Assembly: GCA_965206675.1 (NCBI GenBank)
Contig: CBDBKL010000007.1
Location: 186,001 to 250,000 of the forward strand
DNA: 64,000 bases
Direction of reading: 5' to 3'
Source: CBDBKL01 sp965206675
Lineage (GTDB): Bacteria > Bdellovibrionota > Bdellovibrionia > Bdellovibrionales > JAKFYE01
Below the pieces are notes generated by a model. The model had not been told where the DNA came from. It ran no database searches and was given only the letters and a program-made list of their open reading frames with translations. The position numbers and the translations under genes are program-made. Numbering within the stretch: the first letter of the stretch is position 1; each line of letters begins with the position of its first letter. This document shows positions 27,120 through 36,410 of the stretch, in pieces.

Positions 27120-27434
27120 ATGTTTATCTCAACAGCATGGGCTCAGGCGGCTTCAGAACCCAAACCCAGTTTCTTAGAATCTATGTTTCCTATGATTCTT
27201 ATTTTTATGGTTTTTTATTTTTTATTTATTGTCCCTCAAAAACGACAAAGGAGAAAACATTCAGATTTTTTGGAGAAATTAAAACGGGGGGATGAGGTTC
27301 TTACGAATAGTGGTATTTATGGGAGAGTAGAGGGCATCACAGATCAGTTTGTGACTTTAGAAGTTGCGGATGATGTGAGAATTAAAATTTTAAAATCACA
27401 AATTGCAGGTCTTCCTAAGGAGCAAGTAAAATGA
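27120..27434 (+). CDS. yajC: Sec translocon accessory protein YajC
   Basis: YajC is a small inner-membrane partner of SecDF. The ATG at 27120 is chosen because GGAGG is 6 bases upstream; the frame opens earlier at a TTG (27108) that is part of this ribosome binding site. The 104-residue protein has one membrane segment (MFPMILIFMVFYFLFIVP), then a basic turn (QKRQRRKH) and the conserved LKRGDEVLTNSGIYGRV. It overlaps secD by 4 bases (ATGA). Confidence 0.95.
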   Translation: MFISTAWAQAASEPKPSFLESMFPMILIFMVFYFLFIVPQKRQRRKHSDFLEKLKRGDEVLTNSGIYGRVEGITDQFVTLEVADDVRIKILKSQIAGLPKEQVK

Positions 27435-29131
27435 TGGGGCAAAATCTCAAATGGCGGTTTTTCGTTATTGTTGGTGTTTTTCTGTTTGCTGTTATTACTA
27501 TACTTCCCAATTTTGTAAAATTAGATGAAGAAAGTTGGATATTTTCCACACAAAAAATCAATTACGGTCTGGATATTCAAGGCGGACTTCACATGGTCAT
27601 GGGAGTTGATATTGAAGATGTTATTGAGACACAAGCTCAGCGTTTAGGGTCAACTCTGCAAGAGGAATTAAAAGATGTTGAAGTTAATGTCAGTGAATAC
27701 AATGTGACTAAAGAGGGTAGTCAAATTTGGTTAAATCTTATCTTTGGTTCGGTTAATGATATTAAAGGAGCCAGTGATTTTTTGGAAAAAGAATATGGAA
27801 CGACACTTCAAATTATTAATACTGTAGGAAATAAATTAACAGTTCGGTATTTAAATACTTACCTGAAACAATTAAGGGAAGATACACTCAATCAAGCTAT
27901 TGAAACCATTAGAAACCGTATTGATGAATTTGGAGTTTCTGAACCAAGTATTACAGCACAGGGAGGGGAGCGTATTCTTATACAATTACCAGGTTTAAAA
28001 GAAGCTGAAAAAGCCAAAGCTCTTATTAATAAAACAGCTCAATTGCAATTTATGATGGTTTCTAGTGAAGAAATTGATGTCAGTAATTGGATTAGAGAAG
28101 CTGAAGAGGCTGGTGGGTATAATGCAGGGTCGCTAAAGTATTCTGAATATGTAAAAAGAATTAATAATGATTTGAAAGATAAACTACCAAAAGAAACAAC
28201 ACTACGCTTTGGTAAAGCTGAGAATGTTGAAGATATACAGTTAGCTAAGGTTCCCTATTTATTAGAGACATCAACAAATTTAGGTGGTGAGAGCTTAAAA
28301 GATGCTTTTGTATCCATGGGAGAGTTTAACGAACCTGTTGTGACAGTTTATTTTAACCCTCAGGGAGGGAAAAAATTTGCTGATTTAACCGCCGAGAATG
28401 TAGGGCGTAGCATGGCCATTGTTTTAGATGATGTTGTGTACTCAGCCCCTCGAATTAATGAGAGAATTCCCGGAGGGCAGGCTACAATTACAATGGGCGG
28501 TGGTCGTGACTATGAGGCTATAATGGAGGAGTCGCGAATGATTTCTATGGCTCTTAGAGCTGGAGCTTTGCCTGCAAAATTAGAACAACTAGAAGAGCGT
28601 ACAGTAGGGCCATCCTTAGGAGCTGATTCCATTGAGAAGGGAAAGCAAGCTGGGATTGTAGGTGCTATATTGGTTTTGGCTTTTATGCTCTTTTGGTATA
28701 AGTCGTTTGGACTTATAGCTAACTTGGCCCTTTTATTTAATGTGGGTTTAGTTTTAGCTATATTAACATCCTTAGAAGCCACTCTTACACTTCCGGGTAT
28801 TGCAGGTATTGCTTTAACAATTGGTATGGCTGTTGATGCCAATGTTATTGTTTTTGAAAGGATAAAGGAAGAGCTTAGAAGAGGGACCTCATTAGCGGGA
28901 TCTATTAGGGAAGGGTACGCTAAGGCTTTTTCTGCTATCTTTGATGCCAATCTAACAACTGCAGCTACAAGTATTATTCTTATGTACTATGGAACAGGTC
29001 CTGTAAGAGGTTTTGCTGTGACGCTTTTAATTGGGATTATCACGTCGATGTTTACAGCACTTTTTGTAACACATACCGTTTTAGACCTTATTGTGGGTAA
29101 ATTTAAAAAAATAAATTTAGCTTTAAAATAG
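27431..29131 (+). CDS. secD: Protein translocase subunit SecD
   Basis: SecD uses the proton gradient to help SecYEG release proteins to the periplasm. The 566-residue protein has one N-terminal membrane segment, INYGLDIQGGLHMVMGV, and a large periplasmic P1 domain with RIDEFGVSEPSI and RILIQLPG. Five C-terminal membrane segments follow, including MAVDANVIVFERIKEELRRG. The ATG overlaps the yajC stop and secF follows 11 bases later. SecD and SecF are separate proteins here, not fused. Confidence 0.97.
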   Translation: MMGQNLKWRFFVIVGVFLFAVITILPNFVKLDEESWIFSTQKINYGLDIQGGLHMVMGVDIEDVIETQAQRLGSTLQEELKDVEVNVSEYNVTKEGSQIWLNLIFGSVNDIKGASDFLEKEYGTTLQIINTVGNKLTVRYLNTYLKQLREDTLNQAIETIRNRIDEFGVSEPSITAQGGERILIQLPGLKEAEKAKALINKTAQLQFMMVSSEEIDVSNWIREAEEAGGYNAGSLKYSEYVKRINNDLKDKLPKETTLRFGKAENVEDIQLAKVPYLLETSTNLGGESLKDAFVSMGEFNEPVVTVYFNPQGGKKFADLTAENVGRSMAIVLDDVVYSAPRINERIPGGQATITMGGGRDYEAIMEESRMISMALRAGALPAKLEQLEERTVGPSLGADSIEKGKQAGIVGAILVLAFMLFWYKSFGLIANLALLFNVGLVLAILTSLEATLTLPGIAGIALTIGMAVDANVIVFERIKEELRRGTSLAGSIREGYAKAFSAIFDANLTTAATSIILMYYGTGPVRGFAVTLLIGIITSMFTALFVTHTVLDLIVGKFKKINLALK

Positions 29132-29142
29132 AGAGAGGAAAA

Positions 29143-30084
29143 ATGAAAACAAGAAAAGAATTTGATGTTGGAAAAATAGATTTTATTGGAAAGACTTCTC
29201 TTTTTGCCTGGGTTTCAAGTGTTCTTGTGGTAGGGGCTATTTTTCTTATTTTCACCAAGGGTTTTAATTATGGAATTGATTTTTCTGGTGGAACAGAAGT
29301 GCAAGTGCAATTTAAAAATAATATTGAAAATATAGGTGAAATTCGCAATTTTTTAACAAAGATGGAGATGGGATCTTTTCAAGTTCAAAAATTTGGTGAA
29401 GAAAATGAATATCTTATCCGTTTTGAAACATTATTGGGAGAGACAGATCAAGAAACAAATCGGCTATTACAAGAGCGTATTTCTAAAGTCACTGAAGGTT
29501 TAAACACTGAATTTTCACAAAATGAACCTGTGATTCGTAAGGTGGACTCTGTAGGACCGCAAATAGGTGAGCAACTTAAGCGTAATGGTTTATTGGCTGT
29601 TTTTTATAGTCTTTTGTTGATTATGATATATATAGGCCTTCGTTTTGATTATAACTTTGCACCAGGAGCTGTTGTTTGTCTATTTCATGATAGCATTGTT
29701 ACTCTAGGTATTTTTGTTTTATTAGGAAAAGAAATTAATGTTCAAATCCTGGCTGCTATTTTAACGATTATTGGTTACTCGTTAAATGATACCATTATTG
29801 TTTTTGATAGAATACGCGAAAACCTTTTGAAACATAAAAAAGGAAGCTTATCACAAATTATTAATATTTCAGTCAATGAAATACTCAGTCGAACTTTAGT
29901 TACAAGTTTAACAACACTTTTAGCTATTGGTTCTCTCTACTTTTTAGCAGGAGGAGTAATTATTGATTTTGCTTTTGCAATGGGTATAGGTGTTCTTATA
30001 GGAACATACTCTTCAATTTATGTTGCATCACCTCTTGTTATTTATTTTGAGAGATTCAAATCAAAGCAACGAGCAACAGCTTAG
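29143..30084 (+). CDS. secF: Protein translocase subunit SecF
   Basis: This is the partner of SecD. The 313-residue protein has an N-terminal membrane segment and then NYGIDFSGGTEVQVQF. It continues with VDSVGPQIGEQLKRNG and five membrane segments containing GYSLNDTIIVFDRIRENL, the conserved proton-path region. GAGAGAGG lies about 7 bases before the ATG. It closes the yajC-secD-secF set, with recJ 69 bp downstream. Confidence 0.97.
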   Translation: MKTRKEFDVGKIDFIGKTSLFAWVSSVLVVGAIFLIFTKGFNYGIDFSGGTEVQVQFKNNIENIGEIRNFLTKMEMGSFQVQKFGEENEYLIRFETLLGETDQETNRLLQERISKVTEGLNTEFSQNEPVIRKVDSVGPQIGEQLKRNGLLAVFYSLLLIMIYIGLRFDYNFAPGAVVCLFHDSIVTLGIFVLLGKEINVQILAAILTIIGYSLNDTIIVFDRIRENLLKHKKGSLSQIINISVNEILSRTLVTSLTTLLAIGSLYFLAGGVIIDFAFAMGIGVLIGTYSSIYVASPLVIYFERFKSKQRATA

Positions 30085-30153
30085 AACACTTAAGTTTTGC
30101 ACTCTAGTTTATTATAGTTGTTTCTTGATGAAACAAAAAATAAAGGGGGATGG

Positions 30154-31863
30154 ATGTTAGAGTGCCAATGGATAAAAAGAGGCAAGCTCTATTCTACAGA
30201 TTCACCTATGAACTCTATGCCTCTTCCAATTTGGGAGATGTTATACGCTAGGGGTTATACAACATTTGAATCTATAGAATCTCTTTATTCCCCGACCTTG
30301 AGAAACTTAACAGCCCCAGGAAAACTAAAAGATATTGAAAAAGCAGCTTCTCGAATTGTTGATGCTATTGAGAAAGATGAAAGTATTGGGCTTTATGCCG
30401 ATTTTGATATGGACGGAACGCCGGCCTTAGCTATGCTCAATACAGCTCTTAAAGATTTTGGAGCGCATAATATTGTGCTCTATCAGCCAGATCGTATGAA
30501 GGAAGGGTATGGTCTTCATTCTGAAGCGGTTAGAAGATTAAAAAAGGAAAATGATATAAAGTTATTGGTGACTTTAGATGTAGGAATAACAGCTATTAAA
30601 GCGGCAGAAATATGTAGGGAATTAAATATAGATCTTATTATTACAGATCATCACTTAGAACAGGATGAGAGACCAGAAGCTTTTGCTATAGTGAATCCGA
30701 ATCAGAAATCTTGTCATTCAAAATTAGGGCATCTTTCTGGAACAGGCGTGGCTTTTTATCTTATTTTGCAGATTAAAAGAGAAATAGAGAAAAGATCTGG
30801 TAGTTCTATGTCTATCGACTTAAAGTCTTATTTGGATTGTTTTGTTTTGGGGACACTTTCAGATCTTGTCCCTCTAGTTCATGAAAATCGCGTTCTTATA
30901 AAACATGGACTTAAAATCTTTTCAAAAACAAAAAGGCCTGGTTTGCAAATTTTAATGCAGCAGCAGGGTTTGTTAGGTCGAGATTTAACAAGCTCTGATA
31001 TAGTTATAGGGCTAGTGCCTAAACTCAATGCCTTATCTAGAATGGATAGTGATTTAAACCCTTTAGATGTAATTATTGAAGAAGATTCTTCAGTGGCCAG
31101 TCAGATGATTGAGAAAATCATGTCTTGTAATGAGGAAAGAAAAAGGTCACAAAAAGAGGCTAAAGAATTGGCTCTGTTGGAAGTGAAACAAGAAAATCCT
31201 ATTTGTTTTATTTATTCAAAAGATTTTCACAAAGGGGTTATTGGGCTTATAGCCACTCAAATTTCTATTTCACAATTTAAACCTGCTTTTATTGGACACT
31301 TAGATTCCAAGGGTGTTGTTCATTGTAGTGCAAGGCTTCCTGAGGGACATTCTGGAAATTTAGTTAAGTTTTTAAATGAAGCTGATGATTTATTAATAGA
31401 ATATGGTGGTCATGCTATGGCAGCAGGTTTTCAAGTTTCTGAGAAAAACGTTAACTTATTAATAGATAGACTGAGTGAGATTGTTTGTAGAGATCATAAA
31501 CAGAGAGTGCCTGAATTAAAATATGATGCTCATTTGACATTAAAGGATATAACTCATCACTTTATGGAGTGGCTTAATGGGTTAGAGCCTTTTGGAAACG
31601 GTTTTCCATCTCCTGTATTTAAAATTGAGGGTGTTCGTATTGATAGTGTTAGAGTTTTGCGTGGAGGGCATAGAAAGCTCAAAATAGAACAAGAGGGAAA
31701 GAAAATAGATGTGTTATTTTTTTCCCCATCACAAGAGATTAAGGATTTAAAAATAAATGATAAAATAGATGTTTTAGTGAAAGTTTCATGGAATCACTAT
31801 ATGGGATCAAAAAGCATTCAGTTAGAAGGTTGTTCTATAAAGAAAAGCACGGTTATTTTTTAG
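30154..31863 (+). CDS. recJ: Single-stranded-DNA exonuclease RecJ
   Basis: RecJ degrades 5' ends of single-stranded DNA in recombination and mismatch repair. The ATG at 30154 is preferred because AGGGGGA is just upstream; a TTG at 30118 would add 12 residues. The 569-residue protein has the DHH phosphoesterase motifs as DFDMDGTPA, LDVGITA, TDHH and SDLVPL, and the DHHA1 motif YGGHAMAAGF. A C-terminal OB-like domain ends the protein. Motif I reads DFDMDG rather than the usual DYDVDG, which keeps the metal-binding Asp residues. Its 3' end overlaps the convergent gene by 11 bp. Confidence 0.95.
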   Translation: MLECQWIKRGKLYSTDSPMNSMPLPIWEMLYARGYTTFESIESLYSPTLRNLTAPGKLKDIEKAASRIVDAIEKDESIGLYADFDMDGTPALAMLNTALKDFGAHNIVLYQPDRMKEGYGLHSEAVRRLKKENDIKLLVTLDVGITAIKAAEICRELNIDLIITDHHLEQDERPEAFAIVNPNQKSCHSKLGHLSGTGVAFYLILQIKREIEKRSGSSMSIDLKSYLDCFVLGTLSDLVPLVHENRVLIKHGLKIFSKTKRPGLQILMQQQGLLGRDLTSSDIVIGLVPKLNALSRMDSDLNPLDVIIEEDSSVASQMIEKIMSCNEERKRSQKEAKELALLEVKQENPICFIYSKDFHKGVIGLIATQISISQFKPAFIGHLDSKGVVHCSARLPEGHSGNLVKFLNEADDLLIEYGGHAMAAGFQVSEKNVNLLIDRLSEIVCRDHKQRVPELKYDAHLTLKDITHHFMEWLNGLEPFGNGFPSPVFKIEGVRIDSVRVLRGGHRKLKIEQEGKKIDVLFFSPSQEIKDLKINDKIDVLVKVSWNHYMGSKSIQLEGCSIKKSTVIF

Positions 31864-32827
31864 AAAAGGCTTCACATTGCTTTTTATAGAGGTCAAATTG
31901 TCTTTCTGCTGTTGATCCTCTGGGCATCACATGATCTAAACATTTTAGGATATCTTCAGGTTGATTAGACTCTTTTTCTAATAAGCAATTTCTACATTTA
32001 TTTACAGACTCTGCGTAGTTAATTTTATATGCATTATGAGCATTGTAATCTATTAGAGTTTTTAAAATAGATCCATCATAAGGGTTAGTGAGAGAGCCTT
32101 GTGTGCGTTCTTTCCATTCAATACGCGAAAAATGATAGGCTTTGTGTGATAGGATATAGGCTATAAGTTCCAGTTGGAGATTGGGTGAGACGGCAAGTGC
32201 ATCAAACATCATCTCTCGTCCTTCCATAGTGGTGTAAGGAGGTTGGTTGAAAGGGTGGATTTGACTTTTAAATGCTATTTTATCACGTCTTCCATTTTCT
32301 TTAATACGAAGTCGACATTGTGTATGATTTGTTCCAGGAACGCAGTCAAATTCTTTGTCAGCAAAATTGGGGTTATAAAAACTTGCATTAAATGTGGTTC
32401 TCATTATTTGCCCTAAACCACGATAAGGAGGTTTGCTTAAAGGATCTCTAACTGGCTTTTGCCAATAGGTATCAGCAACAGCCAGAGGCTCTAGAGTGGT
32501 TGTTTCTTTTCCTGCAATACAAAGTATAGTTTCTGCATCAACATGGTATCTTTCAGCATGTGGTTCTGAAAGCACAAGAATGGCCTGAGCCCTTTGAGAG
32601 AGATTTATATCTTTCCAGGGGGAGTTATCACATATAAGTTTTTGATAATCTATTTTTGTATTTGCTTGCTTAAGAAGAGCTGCAAACCCACATTTTTCAA
32701 GATCAATCTCTCCGTTTTCTTTAAAACACGATAAATTGGTTCCCATGCCTGTTATAGAGAATTTATTAGAAGGATTGCTATAGCAAGCTGTAAAACTTAA
32801 AGAGAAGATAAGAAAAAAACGTAGCAT
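31853..32827 (-). CDS. Lysozyme-like (SLT-fold) secreted lipoprotein, copy 1
   Basis: This 324-residue protein has a lipoprotein signal (lipobox FTAC, Cys 15). The core resembles lytic transglycosylases: a probable catalytic Glu at 108 in CIAGKETTTLEP, followed about 30 residues later by YRGLGQI, the counterpart of the GLMQI motif. The C-terminal half has several Cys residues (CRNCLLEK, KCLDHV) likely in disulfides. A peptidoglycan-cleaving role is inferred from these motifs only. It is a paralogue of the gene at 33451-34749. The 20 bases directly before the ATG are conserved between the two. Confidence 0.75.
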   Translation of the reverse strand: MLRFFLIFSLSFTACYSNPSNKFSITGMGTNLSCFKENGEIDLEKCGFAALLKQANTKIDYQKLICDNSPWKDINLSQRAQAILVLSEPHAERYHVDAETILCIAGKETTTLEPLAVADTYWQKPVRDPLSKPPYRGLGQIMRTTFNASFYNPNFADKEFDCVPGTNHTQCRLRIKENGRRDKIAFKSQIHPFNQPPYTTMEGREMMFDALAVSPNLQLELIAYILSHKAYHFSRIEWKERTQGSLTNPYDGSILKTLIDYNAHNAYKINYAESVNKCRNCLLEKESNQPEDILKCLDHVMPRGSTAERQFDLYKKQCEAFSKK

Positions 32828-32847
32828 ATTTTCTTATCGGATATTTT
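32828..32847 (-). promoter_or_regulatory. Conserved 20-bp leader before lysozyme-like copy 1
   Basis: The 20 bases next to the ATG match the leader of copy 2 (34750-34769) at 18 of 20 positions, with core TACCCGATAAGAAAA or TATCCGATAAGAAAA. The coding sequences just after the ATG are not conserved, so the match is not simple carry-over from a recent duplication. It may be a protein- or RNA-binding leader. Confidence 0.5.
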
Positions 32848-32978
32848 TTAAAAAAATGCAAAGATTCATTTGGAATAGAGAATAAAGCGTCACTGACTTA
32901 CAATTATTTAGACTTATGGATATGACTCATTTAGCTAGAGATTTTAATACAGTTATTTTTTGCTATATTTTTAGAAAA

Positions 32979-33425
32979 TCATTCAGGCCATATCTGTGTT
33001 ACAAGTATAGAATCATGAGGGTGTCTGGGATTTTCATTTAATTTTTCATACATAATATGTAGTTTGTCGCCTTCTTGCGAACAGTTAATTTCTCCAGGAG
33101 AAGTGATTTTAAGCAACTCAGGGTTGTTTTTATTTTTTAGGTTTAGAATAACTAGAGTTTGAGCCGTTACACCAACTTGCCAAATAGTTACAAGGACAGG
33201 ATTTTTATAATTTCTTACATTATGAATACGAGTATCTATATTCATGGCCATGCCTTCTTCAGGTTGAAAGGTATAATGAAGTTTGTCTTTTTTCATGACC
33301 TCTATCTTGTGAAAAGAAGTTTCAGGATTAACAGTAACTCGATATGAGTATTTTTGAGCCTTCTTACTTTGGGCCATTAAGCAAAAAGATGTGACAAGTA
33401 TAAATAAATAAGCTTTATATTTCAT
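32979..33425 (-). CDS. Small exported protein between two lysozyme-like genes
   Basis: This 148-residue protein has a signal peptide (MKYKAYLFILVTSFCLMAQS) and a beta-rich body with no motif I recognise. It lies 25 bp downstream of one lysozyme-like gene and 151 bp upstream of the other, all on the minus strand. A small exported protein embedded between secreted muramidase-like enzymes could be an inhibitor or partner, but nothing in its sequence proves this. One pair of lone Cys residues is present (one in the signal, one near 120). Confidence 0.65.
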   Translation of the reverse strand: MKYKAYLFILVTSFCLMAQSKKAQKYSYRVTVNPETSFHKIEVMKKDKLHYTFQPEEGMAMNIDTRIHNVRNYKNPVLVTIWQVGVTAQTLVILNLKNKNNPELLKITSPGEINCSQEGDKLHIMYEKLNENPRHPHDSILVTQIWPE

Positions 33426-33450
33426 TTTATTAACTCCCAGTTTTATTTTT

Positions 33451-34749
33451 CTAATTGTTAATTAAGTTGTATCTTTTATACTTATTCCTTATATTTTTAA
33501 ATGTCGAATTTAGATTTTGCCTTAGTTCTCTATTGTCACATTTCAGTTTATAAAAATCAAATTGTTCCCGTGCGGTCTTTCTCTTTTTTTCCCTTCGCCC
33601 TTTTTCAGGCATAACTCTATTTAAACAATCCACCATATCTTCAGAGTAGGGGTAAGTACCATTATTGGAGGTGTTATTTCTTTTCTTTTGCAATAAACAG
33701 CTTCTACATTGAAGAACAGTTTTTGCATAAGTGTGTTTATACTCTTCATGACCGTTATAATCTCTAATAGCTGCGTAAAGAGTATTTTTATGCTGTTTCG
33801 AGCGAGAACCTGAAGGACGGTATTTCCAATCAACAAAGGCATTTTCTCTTGTGTAAGCTGTGTGTGAAAGAGTATAGGCCATAAGTTCTAATTGAAGGTT
33901 TGGTGATACAGCGAGTACATCAAATAACAAATCTTGTCCTTCATCAGTTGTATAAGGAGTGAGGTTAAAAGGGGGGATAGAACTTGTAAATTTGAACTCG
34001 TCACGTTCTTCATTTTTTTTAATGAGTAGTGGTCTCTGGACAAGAGCATCAAACGTATCTTTTGTTATTTGCCCTAAACCACGATAAGGAGGTCTTATTG
34101 AAGAGTCTTTGTTTCGTCTTCGCCAAAATATATTATCAACTTTAAGAGGTTCCAAGGTGGTTGTTTCTCTTCCTGCAATACAAAGCATAGATTCGGGATC
34201 AACATGGTATTTCTCAGCATGTGGTACTGAGAGCTCGAGAATCTTTTGAGCTCTTTGAGAGAGGTTTAAATCTTTCCATGGGGATTTTTCACACATAAGA
34301 TTTTCATATTCTCTTTGTGATCTAGCTTGTTTAAGAAGAGCTGCAAATCCACATCTACGAAAAGTAACTGCAATTCGTCTTTTTCTAAAGTTAAGTTTTT
34401 GATGTGTAAGATCGCTTAGAAGGTCAGAATTGAAAATATCAGTTTCATTATTAAGACGTTTTGTTATTTGTTCTTGAGTTTCAAGAGTTGGATGCTCCAT
34501 ATGATAACAAGATGGGTCTGCCTCTAATTCTTGCTTCACCCCCTTTTTAGATAGATGTGTTAATTCTTCAATGGGAGAACTTTTGTAGCAAGAGGAGTGA
34601 AATGGAGAGTTTCCAGCAATCATATTTAGAGGAAGTTCTCTACTTTGGCTTGAGCTCTTAGAAGTGGGTGGTTCAGAGTAAACAACTCCATCTGGAGTGC
34701 CAATCTGGTAGGGACCTAAAAAAAGGAGAATGAAAAAGAGTAAAGGCAT
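33451..34749 (-). CDS. Lysozyme-like (SLT-fold) secreted protein, copy 2
   Basis: The 432-residue protein has a hydrophobic N-terminus (signal or anchor) without a lipobox Cys. A low-complexity linker of about 110 residues, absent from copy 1, follows. From CGFAALLKQA (about residue 133) it aligns with copy 1: Glu 195 in CIAGRETTTLEP and GLGQI at 224-228. The ending has CRSCLLQKK and a Lys/Arg-rich tail. Peptidoglycan cleavage is inferred from the Glu and GLGQI motifs. It is the first gene of the minus-strand trio. Confidence 0.75.
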   Translation of the reverse strand: MPLLFFILLFLGPYQIGTPDGVVYSEPPTSKSSSQSRELPLNMIAGNSPFHSSCYKSSPIEELTHLSKKGVKQELEADPSCYHMEHPTLETQEQITKRLNNETDIFNSDLLSDLTHQKLNFRKRRIAVTFRRCGFAALLKQARSQREYENLMCEKSPWKDLNLSQRAQKILELSVPHAEKYHVDPESMLCIAGRETTTLEPLKVDNIFWRRRNKDSSIRPPYRGLGQITKDTFDALVQRPLLIKKNEERDEFKFTSSIPPFNLTPYTTDEGQDLLFDVLAVSPNLQLELMAYTLSHTAYTRENAFVDWKYRPSGSRSKQHKNTLYAAIRDYNGHEEYKHTYAKTVLQCRSCLLQKKRNNTSNNGTYPYSEDMVDCLNRVMPEKGRREKKRKTAREQFDFYKLKCDNRELRQNLNSTFKNIRNKYKRYNLINN

Positions 34750-34769
34750 GTTTTCTTATCGGGTATTTT
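34750..34769 (-). promoter_or_regulatory. Conserved 20-bp leader before lysozyme-like copy 2
   Basis: This is the partner of 32828-32847, again directly next to the start codon. The two sites match at 18 of 20 positions. Confidence 0.5.
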
Positions 34770-34908
34770 GAGGGGGTATTTTACTAAAGAAAAGGGCTCT
34801 AAATGGGCTCTGGTGACATATTTTGGCACTTTTTGGGGGTTTATCTAAAAAATACAGGACTTTAGGGGTGGTTTCATGTTTGCTCTTATTAGATGGTAAG
34901 GAGGGTTT

Positions 34909-35988
34909 ATGCATCTTCGTATGATTATAAGTTTAACATCAGTAACTCCACTTATTATCGCTGGAACATTGACAGCTTGTGGACCTAAAACCGGACATCG
35001 ATCACAATTGCCAGTGAAAAAGCCTTCTTATTCGTATCAAAAGGATGCTTTGGTTCAGGGGCTTGCGAGTTCTAAAATTTCTAAAACATTTGTTCAAGAA
35101 GCATTAGAGGCTATAAATAACCCTCTTAAATACAGTGAGGGCACCACATCTTTTAGATTGCAATCCTCTCCTCTTTCTGAAGGTTTTTTCTGTATGGGGA
35201 TACAAACACCCTTTGATTATTTAGATGTAACAAGTCGTAGAGATCAAAATAATGAATTATCATTCGCTATAAAAACTCATTGTCAGGGAGAGTCTATAGA
35301 ACAGGTGGTTGAAAAGGAAGACCTTAAAAGCGAATTGGGAAATTCTGATTTTGACGTGAAAATTGCCTGCCAAGAAAATTGCACGCAAGATAAAGAGATC
35401 CTACATATTTTAATGAGTCGTGAGGAAGCTAAAATTTTACTGACGGCAAAGACAAATCATCTGACTTTTTCTCAAACTGACAAAAATGAAGCGGCTTTGG
35501 ATTTAGAAAAATCATTAAATAGAGGTGGTTCTGCACATGTACAGATTGTGAGTAATACGGTAGATTTTAATCCCACAGGAGCAAAAATAAATTTAATTTT
35601 TACAAATGAGAGTGGTCAGGAGCAAAACTTACTCCTTCATGCGGGCTATTGGGGAACTTATTCTTCAGAAGGGACTCAGCATGATTTTATTGAGTTTTTA
35701 AAATTTTCTGGTTCTTTAAGTGAGCAGATTAAAGAGGCCCAGTTAGTTGATCTTAAATTTGAAAAAATATCTTCTGTAGAATTTCTAAAGAGTGCGACTT
35801 TAATCCTAAAAGTTGAAGGTCAAGAAGATAGAATTGAGCTTCATATAGGTGAGATAATAAATGAAAATCTTAATAACAACAAATCAGATGAAAATAAAAA
35901 AAGACGTGATTTAGAAAGAGCGCGAGGACTTGTTGCTTCGTTAGCTGATTCTATATTACGTCTTCAAGTAGAAGAAAGAAGTGTTTAA
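34909..35988 (+). CDS. Lipoprotein of unknown function
   Basis: I do not recognise this 359-residue protein. The lipobox is LTAC (Cys near 24) after a long hydrophobic signal. The mature protein is mixed alpha/beta with four further Cys residues in the middle (about 103-165, including CQENC) that could form disulfides. The C-terminal 30 residues are charged and helical (KRRDLERARGLVASLAD). AAGGAGGG lies before the ATG. It is divergent from the lysozyme-like trio, so a link in function is possible but unproven. Confidence 0.7.
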   Translation: MHLRMIISLTSVTPLIIAGTLTACGPKTGHRSQLPVKKPSYSYQKDALVQGLASSKISKTFVQEALEAINNPLKYSEGTTSFRLQSSPLSEGFFCMGIQTPFDYLDVTSRRDQNNELSFAIKTHCQGESIEQVVEKEDLKSELGNSDFDVKIACQENCTQDKEILHILMSREEAKILLTAKTNHLTFSQTDKNEAALDLEKSLNRGGSAHVQIVSNTVDFNPTGAKINLIFTNESGQEQNLLLHAGYWGTYSSEGTQHDFIEFLKFSGSLSEQIKEAQLVDLKFEKISSVEFLKSATLILKVEGQEDRIELHIGEIINENLNNNKSDENKKRRDLERARGLVASLADSILRLQVEERSV

Positions 35989-36140
35989 AATTTCTGAGAA
36001 AGAGAAATACAGAGAAAGTAGGTTTTTTAAAATGGAATTTTGTTTTTTAAAAGTTTGTAGTCTTTATATTTTTGCCACTTTTATTATGATTTTTTAAATC
36101 TAATCAGATAAATGTGCCTCTTATAAGATAATTGACTTTA

Positions 36141-36362
36141 TTATTTTTCTATAAACCCTTTATTTTTCAGAATTTCTTGAATTTCCAATATAATATCATT
36201 GATAAAATCTTCATGAAGGGACATGGGAATAGCAACTCCTTGCTGGGAGAGTAAAACCATATATCTTGCAACAACAGATTCGCAGAATTCCATAGTTTTT
36301 GGATCTTCTTGCAGATGAAGTTCTTTTTCTAAGGCATAATCTAATAGATCAAAATTTTTCAT
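36141..36362 (-). CDS. Small unknown protein
   Basis: This is a 73-residue cytoplasmic acidic helical protein with no motif I recognise. The sequence is balanced in composition and reads like a real protein. GAGATGAAG lies about 5 bases before its ATG. It is divergent from the NFACT gene, 48 bp away. The opposite-strand frame at the same place looks like noise. Confidence is limited by the short length. Confidence 0.5.
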   Translation of the reverse strand: MKNFDLLDYALEKELHLQEDPKTMEFCESVVARYMVLLSQQGVAIPMSLHEDFINDIILEIQEILKNKGFIEK

Positions 36363-36410
36363 ATATCTTCATCTCGGATATACTGATAGAGAGTCTTAAG
36401 GAGATTGAAT

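Noticed and set aside
36031..36100. Tiny hydrophobic open frame of about 21 codons in the gap before the 73-residue gene
   Set aside because: It lacks a ribosome binding site and is expected by chance in AT-rich DNA.
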